A stretch of DNA of 54,911 nt from an uncultured Lachnospiraceae bacterium (lineage in GTDB: Bacteria; Bacillota; Clostridia; Lachnospirales; Lachnospiraceae). This document shows, piece by piece, positions 8,801 to 16,702 of the stretch. The translations under genes were made by a program, and so were the position numbers. The first letter of the stretch is position 1. Each line of letters opens with the position of its first letter. The stretch lies in contig CAJUFU010000017.1 in assembly GCA_910585555.1 (NCBI GenBank), positions 1-54,911 on the forward strand. The letters run 5' to 3'. The notes beneath the pieces are model-generated. The model did not search any database. It was not told the origin of the DNA and saw only the letters and a list, made by a program, of their open reading frames with translations.

Positions 8801-8832
8801 AAAGAGTATAGGATTCCCCTATACTCTTTTTT
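8801..8832 (+). terminator. Strong intrinsic terminator after the SH3b gene
   Basis: AAAGAGTATAGG (8801-8812) pairs with CCTATACTCTTT (8818-8829) around a short loop, followed by an uninterrupted T run to 8832. Confidence 0.9.
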
Positions 8833-8866
8833 ATGGATAATAAACGGGCAAAAGGAGAGATGGATT

Positions 8867-9298
8867 ATGAAGCATGACGACGCCATGATATTTAGAGAAA
8901 TACAGAAAAACACGCAGATGGGCATGACTGCCATCGACACCATCCTGGATAAAATAGGAGATGATGCATTTTCCTTACAGCTTTCAAAGCAATCCCTGCG
9001 TTATTCCGAGATTCACAACAGGGCCCTTGACAGAATTCTTCAAAACGATGGGGAGGTGTACCGCGGCAGTCAGATTAGCGAACTGCTGCTAAAAGGAAAC
9101 ATTCATGCCAGTACGGTACTCAATATCAGCACAGGCCATCTGGCAGAGATGATGATTCAGGGGAGCAGCAGAGGCATTACCAGCATGTGGAAAGCTTTGA
9201 AGCACAACCAGCTGGCCACTGATGAGGCAGTGGAATTGGCCCAGGAGCTGGTGGATTTTGAAGAGAAAAATATAGAGCGTTTAAAAGAATACTTATAA
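8867..9298 (+). CDS. Small helical protein, function unknown
   Basis: A 143-residue protein that I do not recognise. The composition predicts about four amphipathic helices, with no membrane segment or signal peptide. The pattern (DDAMIFREIQKNTQMGMTAIDTIL near the start, STGHLAEMMIQGSS in the middle, AVELAQELVDFEEKNIERLKEYL at the end) resembles four-helix-bundle proteins of the ferritin-like or DUF2383/DUF892 kind. I cannot see a convincing metal-binding pair of EXXH motifs. It has a good ribosome binding site (AAAGGAGAG) and stands alone between a terminator and the gdhA promoter. Confidence 0.75.
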   Translation: MKHDDAMIFREIQKNTQMGMTAIDTILDKIGDDAFSLQLSKQSLRYSEIHNRALDRILQNDGEVYRGSQISELLLKGNIHASTVLNISTGHLAEMMIQGSSRGITSMWKALKHNQLATDEAVELAQELVDFEEKNIERLKEYL

Positions 9299-9343
9299 AA
9301 TTGTATACAAGTATTTTAGTATAATTGTACAATAGAAGGCTGA

Positions 9344-9358
9344 AAATTTCGTAAAATT
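9344..9358 (+). promoter_or_regulatory. CodY-like operator upstream of gdhA (tentative)
   Basis: Twelve of fifteen positions match the CodY consensus AATTTTCWGAAAATT. It lies about 30 bases upstream of the gdhA -35. CodY controls nitrogen genes, including glutamate dehydrogenase, in Bacillota, so the site is sensible, but AT-rich DNA gives such matches by chance. Two 10-base palindromes, TTGTATACAA (9301-9310) and ATTGTACAAT (9324-9333), lie just upstream. Confidence 0.3.
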
Positions 9359-9385
9359 TTTACGCTTTAACTTGCTAAATCGGGC

Positions 9386-9414
9386 TTGTGGATTTTATCA
9401 TGTCATACTATAAT
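9386..9414 (+). promoter_or_regulatory. Promoter of gdhA
   Basis: TTGTGG (9386-9391), a 17-base spacer and a perfect TATAAT (9409-9414). Transcription would start near 9421, giving a leader of about 74 bases before the gdhA start. Confidence 0.8.
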
Positions 9415-9434
9415 GATACGTGGACAAGGAAAAT

Positions 9435-9458
9435 ATGTCTTTTCACGTGAAAAGACAT
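9435..9458. promoter_or_regulatory. Perfect 24-base palindrome in the gdhA leader
   Basis: Two 12-base arms, ATGTCTTTTCAC and GTGAAAAGACAT, with no loop. One further A-T and one T-G pair could extend it outward to 28 bases. It lies about 14 bases downstream of the predicted transcription start and 36 bases before the start codon. It has no T run, so it is not an intrinsic terminator. It fits a dimeric repressor operator or an RNA hairpin in the leader. Confidence 0.7.
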
Positions 9459-9494
9459 GTGAACTTATATACAAATTAAAGGAGGACATGAAAA

Positions 9495-10841
9495 ATGTCA
9501 TATGTTGATGAGGTTTACGAGTTAGTAGTAGCGAAAAACCCCGCACAGCCGGAATTCCATCAGGCAGTCAAAGAGGTTTTGGAATCTCTCCGCGTTGTGA
9601 TCGAGGCGAATGAGGAAGCATACAGAAAAGATGCATTGCTGGAGAGACTGACTGTTCCGGAGAGAATCGTGCAGTTCCGTGTTCCTTGGGTGGACGACAA
9701 GGGACAGGTACAGGTGAACAATGGTTTCCGCGTACAGTTTAACAGCGCTATAGGGCCCTACAAGGGGGGACTCAGATTCCATCCGTCCGTAAACCTGGGC
9801 ATCATCAAGTTCTTAGGGTTTGAACAGATTTTCAAGAATTCTCTGACAGGGTTGCCGATTGGCGGCGGCAAGGGCGGTTCCGACTTTGATCCCAAGGGAA
9901 AATCCGACAGAGAAGTTATGGCATTCTGCCAGAGCTTTATGACAGAGCTGTGCAGACATATTGGAGCAGATACGGATGTGCCTGCCGGTGATATCGGTGT
10001 GGGCGGCCGTGAGATTGGTTTCATGTTCGGACAGTATAAGAGAATCCGTAATTTATATGAGGGCGTGCTGACAGGTAAGGGGCTTACCTATGGCGGTTCC
10101 CTGGCGAGAACGGAGGCAACAGGCTATGGTCTGTTATATCTGACAGAGGAAATGTTAAAGTGCAATGGCAAAGAGATAGCAGGTAAGACCATCGCAGTAT
10201 CCGGCGCCGGCAACGTGGCTATCTATGCAATCCAGAAAGCCCAGCAGTTAGGCGCTAAACCGGTAACCTGCTCTGATTCCACAGGCTGGATTTACGATCC
10301 CGATGGAATCGATGTGGCAGTTTTAAAAGAGGTTAAGGAAGTAAAACGTGCCCGTCTGACAGAATATGCGGCGGCAAGACCGAATGCCGAGTATCATGAG
10401 AAGAAGAACGGCGAGCATGGCGTATGGACAGTGAAATGTGATATCGCCCTTCCCTGCGCAACCCAGAATGAATTGGATATTGAGGACGCTAAGGCTCTGG
10501 TGGCAAATGGATGCTTTGCGGTGGCTGAGGGCGCTAACATGCCTACCACCATGGAAGCTACTGAGTATCTGCAGAAGAACGGTGTCCTGTTCTGTCCTGG
10601 TAAGGCTTCCAATGCAGGCGGTGTAGCGACATCTGCGTTAGAGATGAGCCAGAACTCCGAGAGACTTTCCTGGACCTTTGAGGAAGTGGATTCGAAATTA
10701 CAGGGTATCATGGTCAACATTTTCCACAGCCTGGATGAGGCTTCCAAGAAATATGGCAAGGAAGGCGACTATGTAGCTGGCGCTAATATCGCAGGCTTTT
10801 TGAAAGTGGCTGAAGCAATGAAGGCACAGGGTGTTGTATAA
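9495..10841 (+). CDS. gdhA: NADP-type glutamate dehydrogenase
   Basis: Cytoplasmic enzyme that interconverts 2-oxoglutarate plus ammonia and glutamate, the main ammonia-assimilation entry in many gut Clostridia. The 448-residue length matches the hexameric GdhA family. Substrate-binding K90 lies in GPYKGGLRFHPSVN and catalytic K126 in GGGKGGSDFDPKGKSD. The C-terminal Rossmann domain has SGAGNVAIYA, and GKASNAGGVATSALEMSQN is the conserved 2-oxoglutarate/nucleotide region. The start has an AAAGGAGG site nearby. Similarity to GdhA of enterobacteria (the NADP-specific group) rather than the RocG/GudB group suggests a biosynthetic role. It is monocistronic with its own promoter and a leader palindrome. 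Confidence 0.98.
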   Translation: MSYVDEVYELVVAKNPAQPEFHQAVKEVLESLRVVIEANEEAYRKDALLERLTVPERIVQFRVPWVDDKGQVQVNNGFRVQFNSAIGPYKGGLRFHPSVNLGIIKFLGFEQIFKNSLTGLPIGGGKGGSDFDPKGKSDREVMAFCQSFMTELCRHIGADTDVPAGDIGVGGREIGFMFGQYKRIRNLYEGVLTGKGLTYGGSLARTEATGYGLLYLTEEMLKCNGKEIAGKTIAVSGAGNVAIYAIQKAQQLGAKPVTCSDSTGWIYDPDGIDVAVLKEVKEVKRARLTEYAAARPNAEYHEKKNGEHGVWTVKCDIALPCATQNELDIEDAKALVANGCFAVAEGANMPTTMEATEYLQKNGVLFCPGKASNAGGVATSALEMSQNSERLSWTFEEVDSKLQGIMVNIFHSLDEASKKYGKEGDYVAGANIAGFLKVAEAMKAQGVV

Positions 10842-10861
10842 TATAGCATTGTAAACATACA

Positions 10862-10900
10862 GAGTCTCATATACAGGGAAATGGCCTGTATATGGGATTC
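10862..10900 (+). terminator. Probable terminator after gdhA
   Basis: A long stem of about 16 pairs: GAGTC-T-CATATACAGG against CCTGTATATG-G-GATTC, with loop GAAATGG. It is followed by TTAGCTTTAT rather than a clean T run. The position 20 bases after the gdhA stop supports a terminator. Confidence 0.6.
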
Positions 10901-10964
10901 TTAGCTTTATAGGATTTCGGTTTTGTATGCACGTACAGAGAAGACATTGAGTGGAATAGGAATA

Positions 10965-12224
10965 ATGAACAAGCATTTTTATTTTGTATGGGTTTCAAGA
11001 TTCATATCTATTTTAGGAAGCAGCTTAACAACATTTGGCGTTAGCGTCTGGGTTTATGGTGAGACAGGAAAAGCCACGCCGATGGCTGTCACCATGCTTT
11101 GTTCCATATTGCCCTCTGTTATTTTTGCACCCTTAAGCGGTATCGTCTGTGATTATTTTAATCGCAAAAAGGTAATTCTTATAGCAGATTCTACAGCAGC
11201 CACAATGAGTCTATTATTGCTGCTGTATCTTATGACAGAAAGATTCGATTTTGGAATCATCTGTGCCTTTACTTTTATAAATGCAACGGCAAATATGCTG
11301 GATAATAATGCCTATCAGGCTTCTTTATCTACCTTGGTAAGAGAAGATGCGATCAAGAAGGCAGGAGGCATGAATCAGATCATTGATTCCATCAGTAGTA
11401 TGATCGCGCCTATTTGCGCCGGGATATTATATTATCCTGTTGGACTAAAAGGGCTGTTAGTGATTGATCTGTGTACATTTATTGTTGCAATGTTCCTTTT
11501 TATCAGAGTACCGGCTCATGCTTTTTCGGATTCGAAACAAGAGAAAAAGGAGCATGAAAATATTTTTGAGAACATTTTGGCAGGATTTCAATTTATATTC
11601 GCAGCAAGAGGCTTGACATTATTAATGCTGTTTTTTGCAGGGTTCAATTTTTTCCTCAATGTCTCGGATTCCTTGACAGAACCACTGGTATTGTCTCTGG
11701 GCAACAGTTTTGCTATGGGATTGGTAAAGACGGCCGGAGGAGTGGGCGTCTTTCTTGGAAGCTTATTTATTACCCAAAAGGGCATGAAGCATTCTTATAG
11801 CAAGAGTATCTTTCTTTCAGCAGTTATAACCGGTGCATCCTTATGTGTTATGGGGATTAGAAATAATCTCTATACCATTATCATAGGGGAATTTATATTC
11901 CTGTTTGTCACGCCCATTGTAAATACACTGGCGGGAACATTGTGGATATTAAAGACCCCGAAGGAACTGCAGGGCAGAGTCTACGCGGCCAGAAGCATGG
12001 TGGCCAAATGCATCATTCCGCTTTCCTATTTATTGGCGGGCCCGACAGCAGATCGTTGGATTCCAATGTTTTTACAGAACTATCCCAATGCTTCTAAAGC
12101 GATTGAACTAGTGTTAAAGGAAGAGAACCTGCATTATAGACTGGTGTATGTGATAGCGGGAATAACAGCAATCGTTTTTGCGCTGCTTTTTTTCGCCCAA
12201 AAAGATCTGCGTCATCTGGATTAA
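10965..12224 (+). CDS. Major facilitator superfamily exporter
   Basis: A 419-residue membrane protein with about 12 hydrophobic segments, starting with FYFVWVSRFISILGSSLTTFGVSVWVY, the opening typical of the MFS_3/macrolide-efflux and enterobactin-exporter branch. The loop between segments 2 and 3 carries DYFNRKKVILIAD, a form of the MFS motif A (G-X-X-X-D-R/K-X-G-R-K/R). Function is probably drug or metabolite export; the substrate cannot be read. ATG 10965 is preferred over an upstream TTG at 10923 because it follows GGAATAGGA and gives the normal N-terminus. The gene looks more AT-rich than its neighbours, which may indicate transfer. It converges on the yolD-like gene. Confidence 0.9.
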   Translation: MNKHFYFVWVSRFISILGSSLTTFGVSVWVYGETGKATPMAVTMLCSILPSVIFAPLSGIVCDYFNRKKVILIADSTAATMSLLLLLYLMTERFDFGIICAFTFINATANMLDNNAYQASLSTLVREDAIKKAGGMNQIIDSISSMIAPICAGILYYPVGLKGLLVIDLCTFIVAMFLFIRVPAHAFSDSKQEKKEHENIFENILAGFQFIFAARGLTLLMLFFAGFNFFLNVSDSLTEPLVLSLGNSFAMGLVKTAGGVGVFLGSLFITQKGMKHSYSKSIFLSAVITGASLCVMGIRNNLYTIIIGEFIFLFVTPIVNTLAGTLWILKTPKELQGRVYAARSMVAKCIIPLSYLLAGPTADRWIPMFLQNYPNASKAIELVLKEENLHYRLVYVIAGITAIVFALLFFAQKDLRHLD

Positions 12225-12254
12225 AATGGAATTACTTATACTTTTTTAGGTACA

Positions 12255-12584
12255 TTACATCGTTATCTGCAAAATATCTTCAAACCGAATTTTAGTATTC
12301 ACAATCTGTAACAGGCGGCTGGTCTCGTCCACACGGGCCACCAGGCCTGTTATTTTGATATATTCTCCCTTTTGAAAATAAACCACAGTGGCCATTTTAC
12401 CCTTGGAGAGCAGATGCATCTGGCGGTCCAATTCTTCTTCCATTTCCGGGGAAAGTTCTATCTTAGGAACCAGTACCTTTTCCTTTTTGGCCAGGGCGTC
12501 CGGCAGGCCGCTTAAGGCGGCAAAAGGCATGAACTGTTTGGCTCTTTCTTCTATTGGCATTTTATGCTTGGGTTTACTCGCCAC
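12255..12584 (-). CDS. YolD-like protein
   Basis: A 109-residue YolD-like protein. The N-terminal KPKHKMPIEERAKQFMPFAALSGLPDALAKKEK is the family signature, and GEYIKITGLVARVDETSRLLQIVNTKIRFEDI is the C-terminal beta half. Genes of this family regularly sit beside Y-family polymerases in Bacillota and are thought to be accessory or modulating factors, though the mechanism is unclear. The start codon overlaps the end of the polymerase gene by 11 bases, so both are on one transcript under the LexA-controlled promoter. Confidence 0.9.
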   Translation of the reverse strand: MASKPKHKMPIEERAKQFMPFAALSGLPDALAKKEKVLVPKIELSPEMEEELDRQMHLLSKGKMATVVYFQKGEYIKITGLVARVDETSRLLQIVNTKIRFEDILQITM

Positions 12585-13839
12585 TTCTGTGTCCTCCGAT
12601 CTGGTGATTGCGTTCCCTGGTGGTGGCGCCTTCTTCCAGGTTCATGCCCTTTAAGATGGCGTCCTTGCCGAATTTATTCTTGATGCTGATGACGGCCTGC
12701 TGCATCTTGCGCCCCCGTTCCAGTTCCTCGGCATCCACGAAAAAACTGTACTGGCGGTATTCTTCGGGCATCACATGATTACAGCTGATATGGATGCGGT
12801 GAATCTGATAGCTGGGGTCTACAATCTGTTCATAAAGGGCTGTGACGGCCGGTATGATGAGCAGGTCAGAGCTGGTATCCATCGCAAGGGTGGTGGTGCC
12901 GTGGGCGGAAGGAATGTTCAGGCGGTTGGAATAGCCTATGTGGAGGGTGATGGAGCGGGTGACCAGCTTTTTCTCCACCAATTCCAGACACAGCAGGTCC
13001 GTCATTTCCTTGACGATGAGAAGGCCCTTGTCAAAGGGGTAGTCGCTGCCAAGGACCTGACCGCTGGTCAGGCAGCTGCTGTGAGGTTTATAGGTTTTGA
13101 TATCGGCGATGGTGACAGGTTCTATCCCCCAGGCGTGGTCGATCAAAAGTTCCGCATCCACACCGAAAAGGCGGTACAGCAGATTTTCATCGGCTTTGGC
13201 GATGTCTTCCATGGTGCGGATGCCAAAGGTTTCCAGTCTTTTGGCGGTGCCGGCGCCTACCCGCCAGAAATCGGTGAGGGGTTTATGCCTCCACAGCGTC
13301 TGACAGTAGCTTTCGGGGGTGAGTTCGCCGATAAAGTCGGCGGCATGTTTGGCCGTAATATCTAAGGCAATCTTTGCAAGATACAGGTTGGAACCGATAC
13401 CGCAGGATGCGCGCACGCCGATCTGCTCGTAGATTTCCTGCATGATACGAAGGCCCAGTTCCCTGGCGGAGAGCTGGTAGAGGGCAAGGTAATCGGTGAC
13501 ATCCATAAAAGCCTCGTCAATGGAGTAGACGTGAATATCTTCTTTGGAAATATATTTTAAATAAATTTCATAGATATCGGCGGACGTATCCACGTATTTC
13601 TGCATCCGCGGCGGTGCGGTGATATAGTCAACGTGTTTGGGAATCTCGAAGATACGGCAGCGGTTTTTGATGCCAAGCGCTTTCATGGCAGGGGTGATAG
13701 CCAGACAAATCGTCTTTTCTGTCCGCGAGGGGTCGGCCACTACCAGGTTGGTGGTCATGGGATCTAAACCTCTGGCTACACACTCCACAGAGGCATAGAA
13801 AGATTTCAGATCGATGCATAGATAGATGCGCTGCTTCAT
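12574..13839 (-). CDS. Y-family DNA polymerase (UmuC/UvrX type)
   Basis: Translesion DNA polymerase of about 421 residues. The first catalytic aspartate lies in YLCIDLKSFYASVE at the N-terminus, and the second carboxylate pair lies in HVYSIDEAFMDVT. SCGIGSNLYLAKIALDITAKH is the fingers/palm signature, and the helix-hairpin-helix follows (LWRHKPLTDFWRVGAGTAKRLETFGIRTMEDI). The C-terminal little-finger domain is present. ATG 13839 is chosen: in the coding strand GGAAAGGA precedes it, and it opens directly with MKQRIYLCIDLKSFY; an in-frame codon at 13860 lacks a ribosome site. It is the first gene of a two-gene operon with yolD. A LexA box in its promoter makes it a SOS gene. Confidence 0.96.
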   Translation of the reverse strand: MKQRIYLCIDLKSFYASVECVARGLDPMTTNLVVADPSRTEKTICLAITPAMKALGIKNRCRIFEIPKHVDYITAPPRMQKYVDTSADIYEIYLKYISKEDIHVYSIDEAFMDVTDYLALYQLSARELGLRIMQEIYEQIGVRASCGIGSNLYLAKIALDITAKHAADFIGELTPESYCQTLWRHKPLTDFWRVGAGTAKRLETFGIRTMEDIAKADENLLYRLFGVDAELLIDHAWGIEPVTIADIKTYKPHSSCLTSGQVLGSDYPFDKGLLIVKEMTDLLCLELVEKKLVTRSITLHIGYSNRLNIPSAHGTTTLAMDTSSDLLIIPAVTALYEQIVDPSYQIHRIHISCNHVMPEEYRQYSFFVDAEELERGRKMQQAVISIKNKFGKDAILKGMNLEEGATTRERNHQIGGHRSGE

Positions 13840-13911
13840 AAGGGGATTCCTTTCCGGCAAATACTGTGCCCGTGTTTTGACAGGAATTAGAATTGACTGT
13901 CATCTGTCTAT

Positions 13912-13941
13912 AATATAACATATCGAACGTGTGTTTGGCAA
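13912..13941 (-). promoter_or_regulatory. Promoter of the Y-family polymerase operon
   Basis: On the minus strand: TTGCCA (13941-13936), an 18-base spacer and TATATT (13917-13912). The leader is then about 65 bases. The LexA box fills much of the spacer. Confidence 0.6.
13924..13937. promoter_or_regulatory. LexA (DinR) operator, SOS box
   Basis: CGAACGTGTGTTTG matches the Gram-positive SOS box CGAACRNRYGTTYG at every defined position. It lies between the -35 and -10 of the polymerase promoter, where bound LexA would block RNA polymerase. Confidence 0.88.
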
Positions 13942-14074
13942 ATGCTTTTTTAAATTTGGGAGAAATTGTATATCATGGAAACTTTTTTGCATTCTGGCAA
14001 GAAATAGAGGACAAATCACAAAAAAAATGATACTATACTTTTATAGCGGCAGCTAATAAAGGGGATAGGTACTA

Positions 14075-15346
14075 ATGAGCATTATCGGCAGTAAAGATGT
14101 CAATGACATTATCCGCAAGACGCTTGGCATCATCAATAACAAGATTATTCAACACGGGGAGATCACAGGCTATTTTTTGTATAAGATGATGGAGTATGAA
14201 CAGGCATATTCCGAGCAGCATTACACAGAGCAGGAGATGGTGGATTATACAATGCTCGGTATCCTGCATGATATCGGTCTTTACAAGGGGGAGAGCGTCA
14301 AGAATGTATCGGATTTCGAGACCAAGAATCCCTGGCCCCATTCCATTTATGGGTTTCTGTTCTTAAAGTATCTTTCGCCCATGGCAGATAAAGCAGAGAT
14401 TGTGTTGTATCATCATCTGGATTATAACAGGCATGGTATGATACAGAGTCGCTATATGCATATCATAGATCTGCTTACCATGGCGGATAAGATGGATACT
14501 TTTCTGCATTTGAAAGAAGAGAAGCTGGGACAGGATTATTTTGTCAGGTATCGCGATATCAAGTTTTCCGGCGCGGCCATGGATCTTTTCCAGAAAGCTG
14601 AGAAGCAGTATGGAATTACGGAGAATCTGGTAAACGGCAAGTATAAAGAAGAGCTGGATGTTCTTTTGGCTAAGCGGGATTTCTCGGAACAGTATAAGCG
14701 GGGCTTTCTGGAAATGCTGGTTTATACCATTGATTTCAGAAGCGAACATACGGTGCTGCATACACTGGCAACGGTAAACTTTGCAGACCAGCTTGGCAGG
14801 TTGTTGAGGGTGTCTGGCAAAGAGCTCAGGGACCTTCATTACGGTGCACTGCTTCACGACTTGGGCAAGATCGCAATTCCCTTAGATATTCTGGAATCCA
14901 CAGGGCGGCTGAGTGACGAAGAGATGAAGATTATGAAGGCCCATGTGCGCATCACGGAAATGATTCTGGAAGGGGTTGTGGATGATGCGGTACTGCAGAT
15001 TGCGGTCAGACATCATGAGAAGTTAGACGGCACAGGGTATCATAAGGGACTGACTGGCGCAGATTTGACTTTGCCGCAGCAGATTATTGCGGTGGCGGAT
15101 ATCTTAAGTGCCTTGTATGGCAAGCGCAGTTACAAGGAGGCTTTCAGCAAGGAAAAGATCTTGGATATTATGAATTCTGATGCGGACCGGGGGAAAATCA
15201 ATCGGAATGTAGTCACTGTTTTAGAGCGCAATTATGATAACATTATCAAGGCGTTTGAAAAGGAAAAAGAGAATACCATAGGATTGTATTTAAAGATCAA
15301 GGAACAATATGAGGTTATGATTGAACGCTTTAAACAGTTTGATTAA
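14075..15346 (+). CDS. Two-HD-domain protein, C-terminal HD-GYP-like phosphodiesterase
   Basis: A 423-residue cytoplasmic protein with two HD metal-dependent hydrolase domains. The N-terminal one (about 30-160) has MLGILHDIGLYK and a downstream ADKMDTFL. The C-terminal one (about 215-400) is HD-GYP-like, with H261-D262 in LLHDLGKIAIP, H313-H314 in VRHHEKL, D318-G-T-G-Y322 and IAVADILSALYGKRSYKEAFS. HD-GYP proteins degrade cyclic di-GMP or related dinucleotides. Here GYP reads GYH, so the usual proline is replaced. No receiver, PAS or membrane part is present. AAAGGGGATAGG precedes the start. It reads divergently from the SOS polymerase. Confidence 0.88.
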   Translation: MSIIGSKDVNDIIRKTLGIINNKIIQHGEITGYFLYKMMEYEQAYSEQHYTEQEMVDYTMLGILHDIGLYKGESVKNVSDFETKNPWPHSIYGFLFLKYLSPMADKAEIVLYHHLDYNRHGMIQSRYMHIIDLLTMADKMDTFLHLKEEKLGQDYFVRYRDIKFSGAAMDLFQKAEKQYGITENLVNGKYKEELDVLLAKRDFSEQYKRGFLEMLVYTIDFRSEHTVLHTLATVNFADQLGRLLRVSGKELRDLHYGALLHDLGKIAIPLDILESTGRLSDEEMKIMKAHVRITEMILEGVVDDAVLQIAVRHHEKLDGTGYHKGLTGADLTLPQQIIAVADILSALYGKRSYKEAFSKEKILDIMNSDADRGKINRNVVTVLERNYDNIIKAFEKEKENTIGLYLKIKEQYEVMIERFKQFD

Positions 15347-15430
15347 GGTAAGGTTTTGGTAAGATACAACAAATCAAGTATGTGGTATCCCTAAGAGGCA
15401 GTAACAATGATTAGAAAAAAGGAGACAGAC

Positions 15431-16549
15431 ATGGAACAGGCAAAGGTATATTTTACATCATTTAAAGCCACAGAGCATGAGAATTTATTGCAGAAGCTGC
15501 ACAGATTGATGAAGACGGCTGGATTCGAGAGCATTGATTTTACGGATAAATATGCGGCCATCAAGATTCATTTCGGGGAGTATGGCAATCTGGCTTTTCT
15601 GCGTCCCAACTATGCGAGAGTGGTGGCGGATTATGTGAAGGAACTGGGCGGAAAGCCTTATCTGACGGATTGTAATACACTCTATGTGGGAAGCCGTAAG
15701 AACGCGCTTGATCATTTGGAGACAGCTTATGTGAATGGATTTTCCCCTTATCAGACAGGGTGTCATGTGATCATCGGAGACGGCCTGAAAGGGACAGATG
15801 AGACCATTGTGCCTATTAACGGCGAGTATGTGAAGGAAGCAAAGATTGGACATGCCATTATGGATGCGGATGTGTTTATTACCTTGACGCATTTTAAGGG
15901 GCATGAGATGGCAGGCTTTGGCGGTACGCTTAAAAATATCGGTATGGGCTGCGGTTCACGGGCCGGTAAGATGGAGCAGCATTGTGAAGGAAAGCCCAGC
16001 GTAGACCAGAGTGTCTGCGTAGGCTGCGGTGCCTGTGACAGAATCTGCGCCCACGGCGCGCCACAGATAAAAGACGGCAAGGCTAAGATCGATCATGATA
16101 AATGTGTGGGCTGCGGCAGATGTCTGGCAGTGTGTCCGAAGGATGCGATTGCGGCGGATTTTGCAGATTCCATAGCGGTCCTCAATTATAAGATGGCGGA
16201 GTATTCCCTGGCAGTGTGTAAGGACAGACCTTGTTTTCACGTTTCCTTGATCTGCGACGTATCCCCTAACTGCGACTGTCATGCGGAAAATGATATTCCC
16301 ATCATTCCGAATATCGGTATGCTGGCATCTTTCGATCCGGTGGCTTTAGATCAGGCCTGTGCGGATCTGTGCAATCAGGCGGCCCCTGTGGCGGACAGTA
16401 TACTGGGTGAGAATATCAGAAAGTGCGGCGGGGAAGAAGCGCACGATCATTTCCAAATGACCCATCCGGATACGGAGTGGAAGTCCTGCATCGCTCATGC
16501 GGTGAAGATTGGGCTGGGAACGAACCAGTATGAATTGGTTAAAATCTAA
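15431..16549 (+). CDS. DUF362 domain protein with two 4Fe-4S clusters
   Basis: A 372-residue iron-sulfur protein. Residues 1-180 and about 250-372 form the DUF362 fold (KAAIKIHFGEYGN-like segment, LTDCNTLYVGSRKNALDHLETA, THFKGHEMAGFGGTLKNIGMG). In between lies a ferredoxin insert with two CX2CX2CX3C motifs: CVGCGACDRICAHGAP and CVGCGRCLAVCPKDA. These should carry two [4Fe-4S] clusters. Members are common in anaerobes; the reaction is unknown, and an electron-transfer role is inferred. ATG 15431 follows AAAAGGAGA at a good distance. The in-frame ATG at 15407 has a poorer site. Confidence 0.9.
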   Translation: MEQAKVYFTSFKATEHENLLQKLHRLMKTAGFESIDFTDKYAAIKIHFGEYGNLAFLRPNYARVVADYVKELGGKPYLTDCNTLYVGSRKNALDHLETAYVNGFSPYQTGCHVIIGDGLKGTDETIVPINGEYVKEAKIGHAIMDADVFITLTHFKGHEMAGFGGTLKNIGMGCGSRAGKMEQHCEGKPSVDQSVCVGCGACDRICAHGAPQIKDGKAKIDHDKCVGCGRCLAVCPKDAIAADFADSIAVLNYKMAEYSLAVCKDRPCFHVSLICDVSPNCDCHAENDIPIIPNIGMLASFDPVALDQACADLCNQAAPVADSILGENIRKCGGEEAHDHFQMTHPDTEWKSCIAHAVKIGLGTNQYELVKI

Positions 16550-16562
16550 AGCAATCATGTTT

Positions 16563-16590
16563 GAGGCGGTCTCGTTCGGGAGGCCGCTTC
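16563..16590 (+). terminator. Hairpin after the DUF362 gene, possible terminator
   Basis: GAGGCGGTCTC pairs with GAGGCCGCTTC (11 pairs including wobbles) around GTTCGG. No T run follows, so termination may be weak or Rho-dependent. Confidence 0.45.
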
Positions 16591-16702
16591 ACGGTTTATG
16601 ACCGAAATTTTCCTGTTTATGCCACAATACTTCAGGGGTTCCCTGTTTTTTCCGAAATAAGAAATAGGAAATGAGAGATATAGACGAAAGGTGGTCGTAT
16701 AT

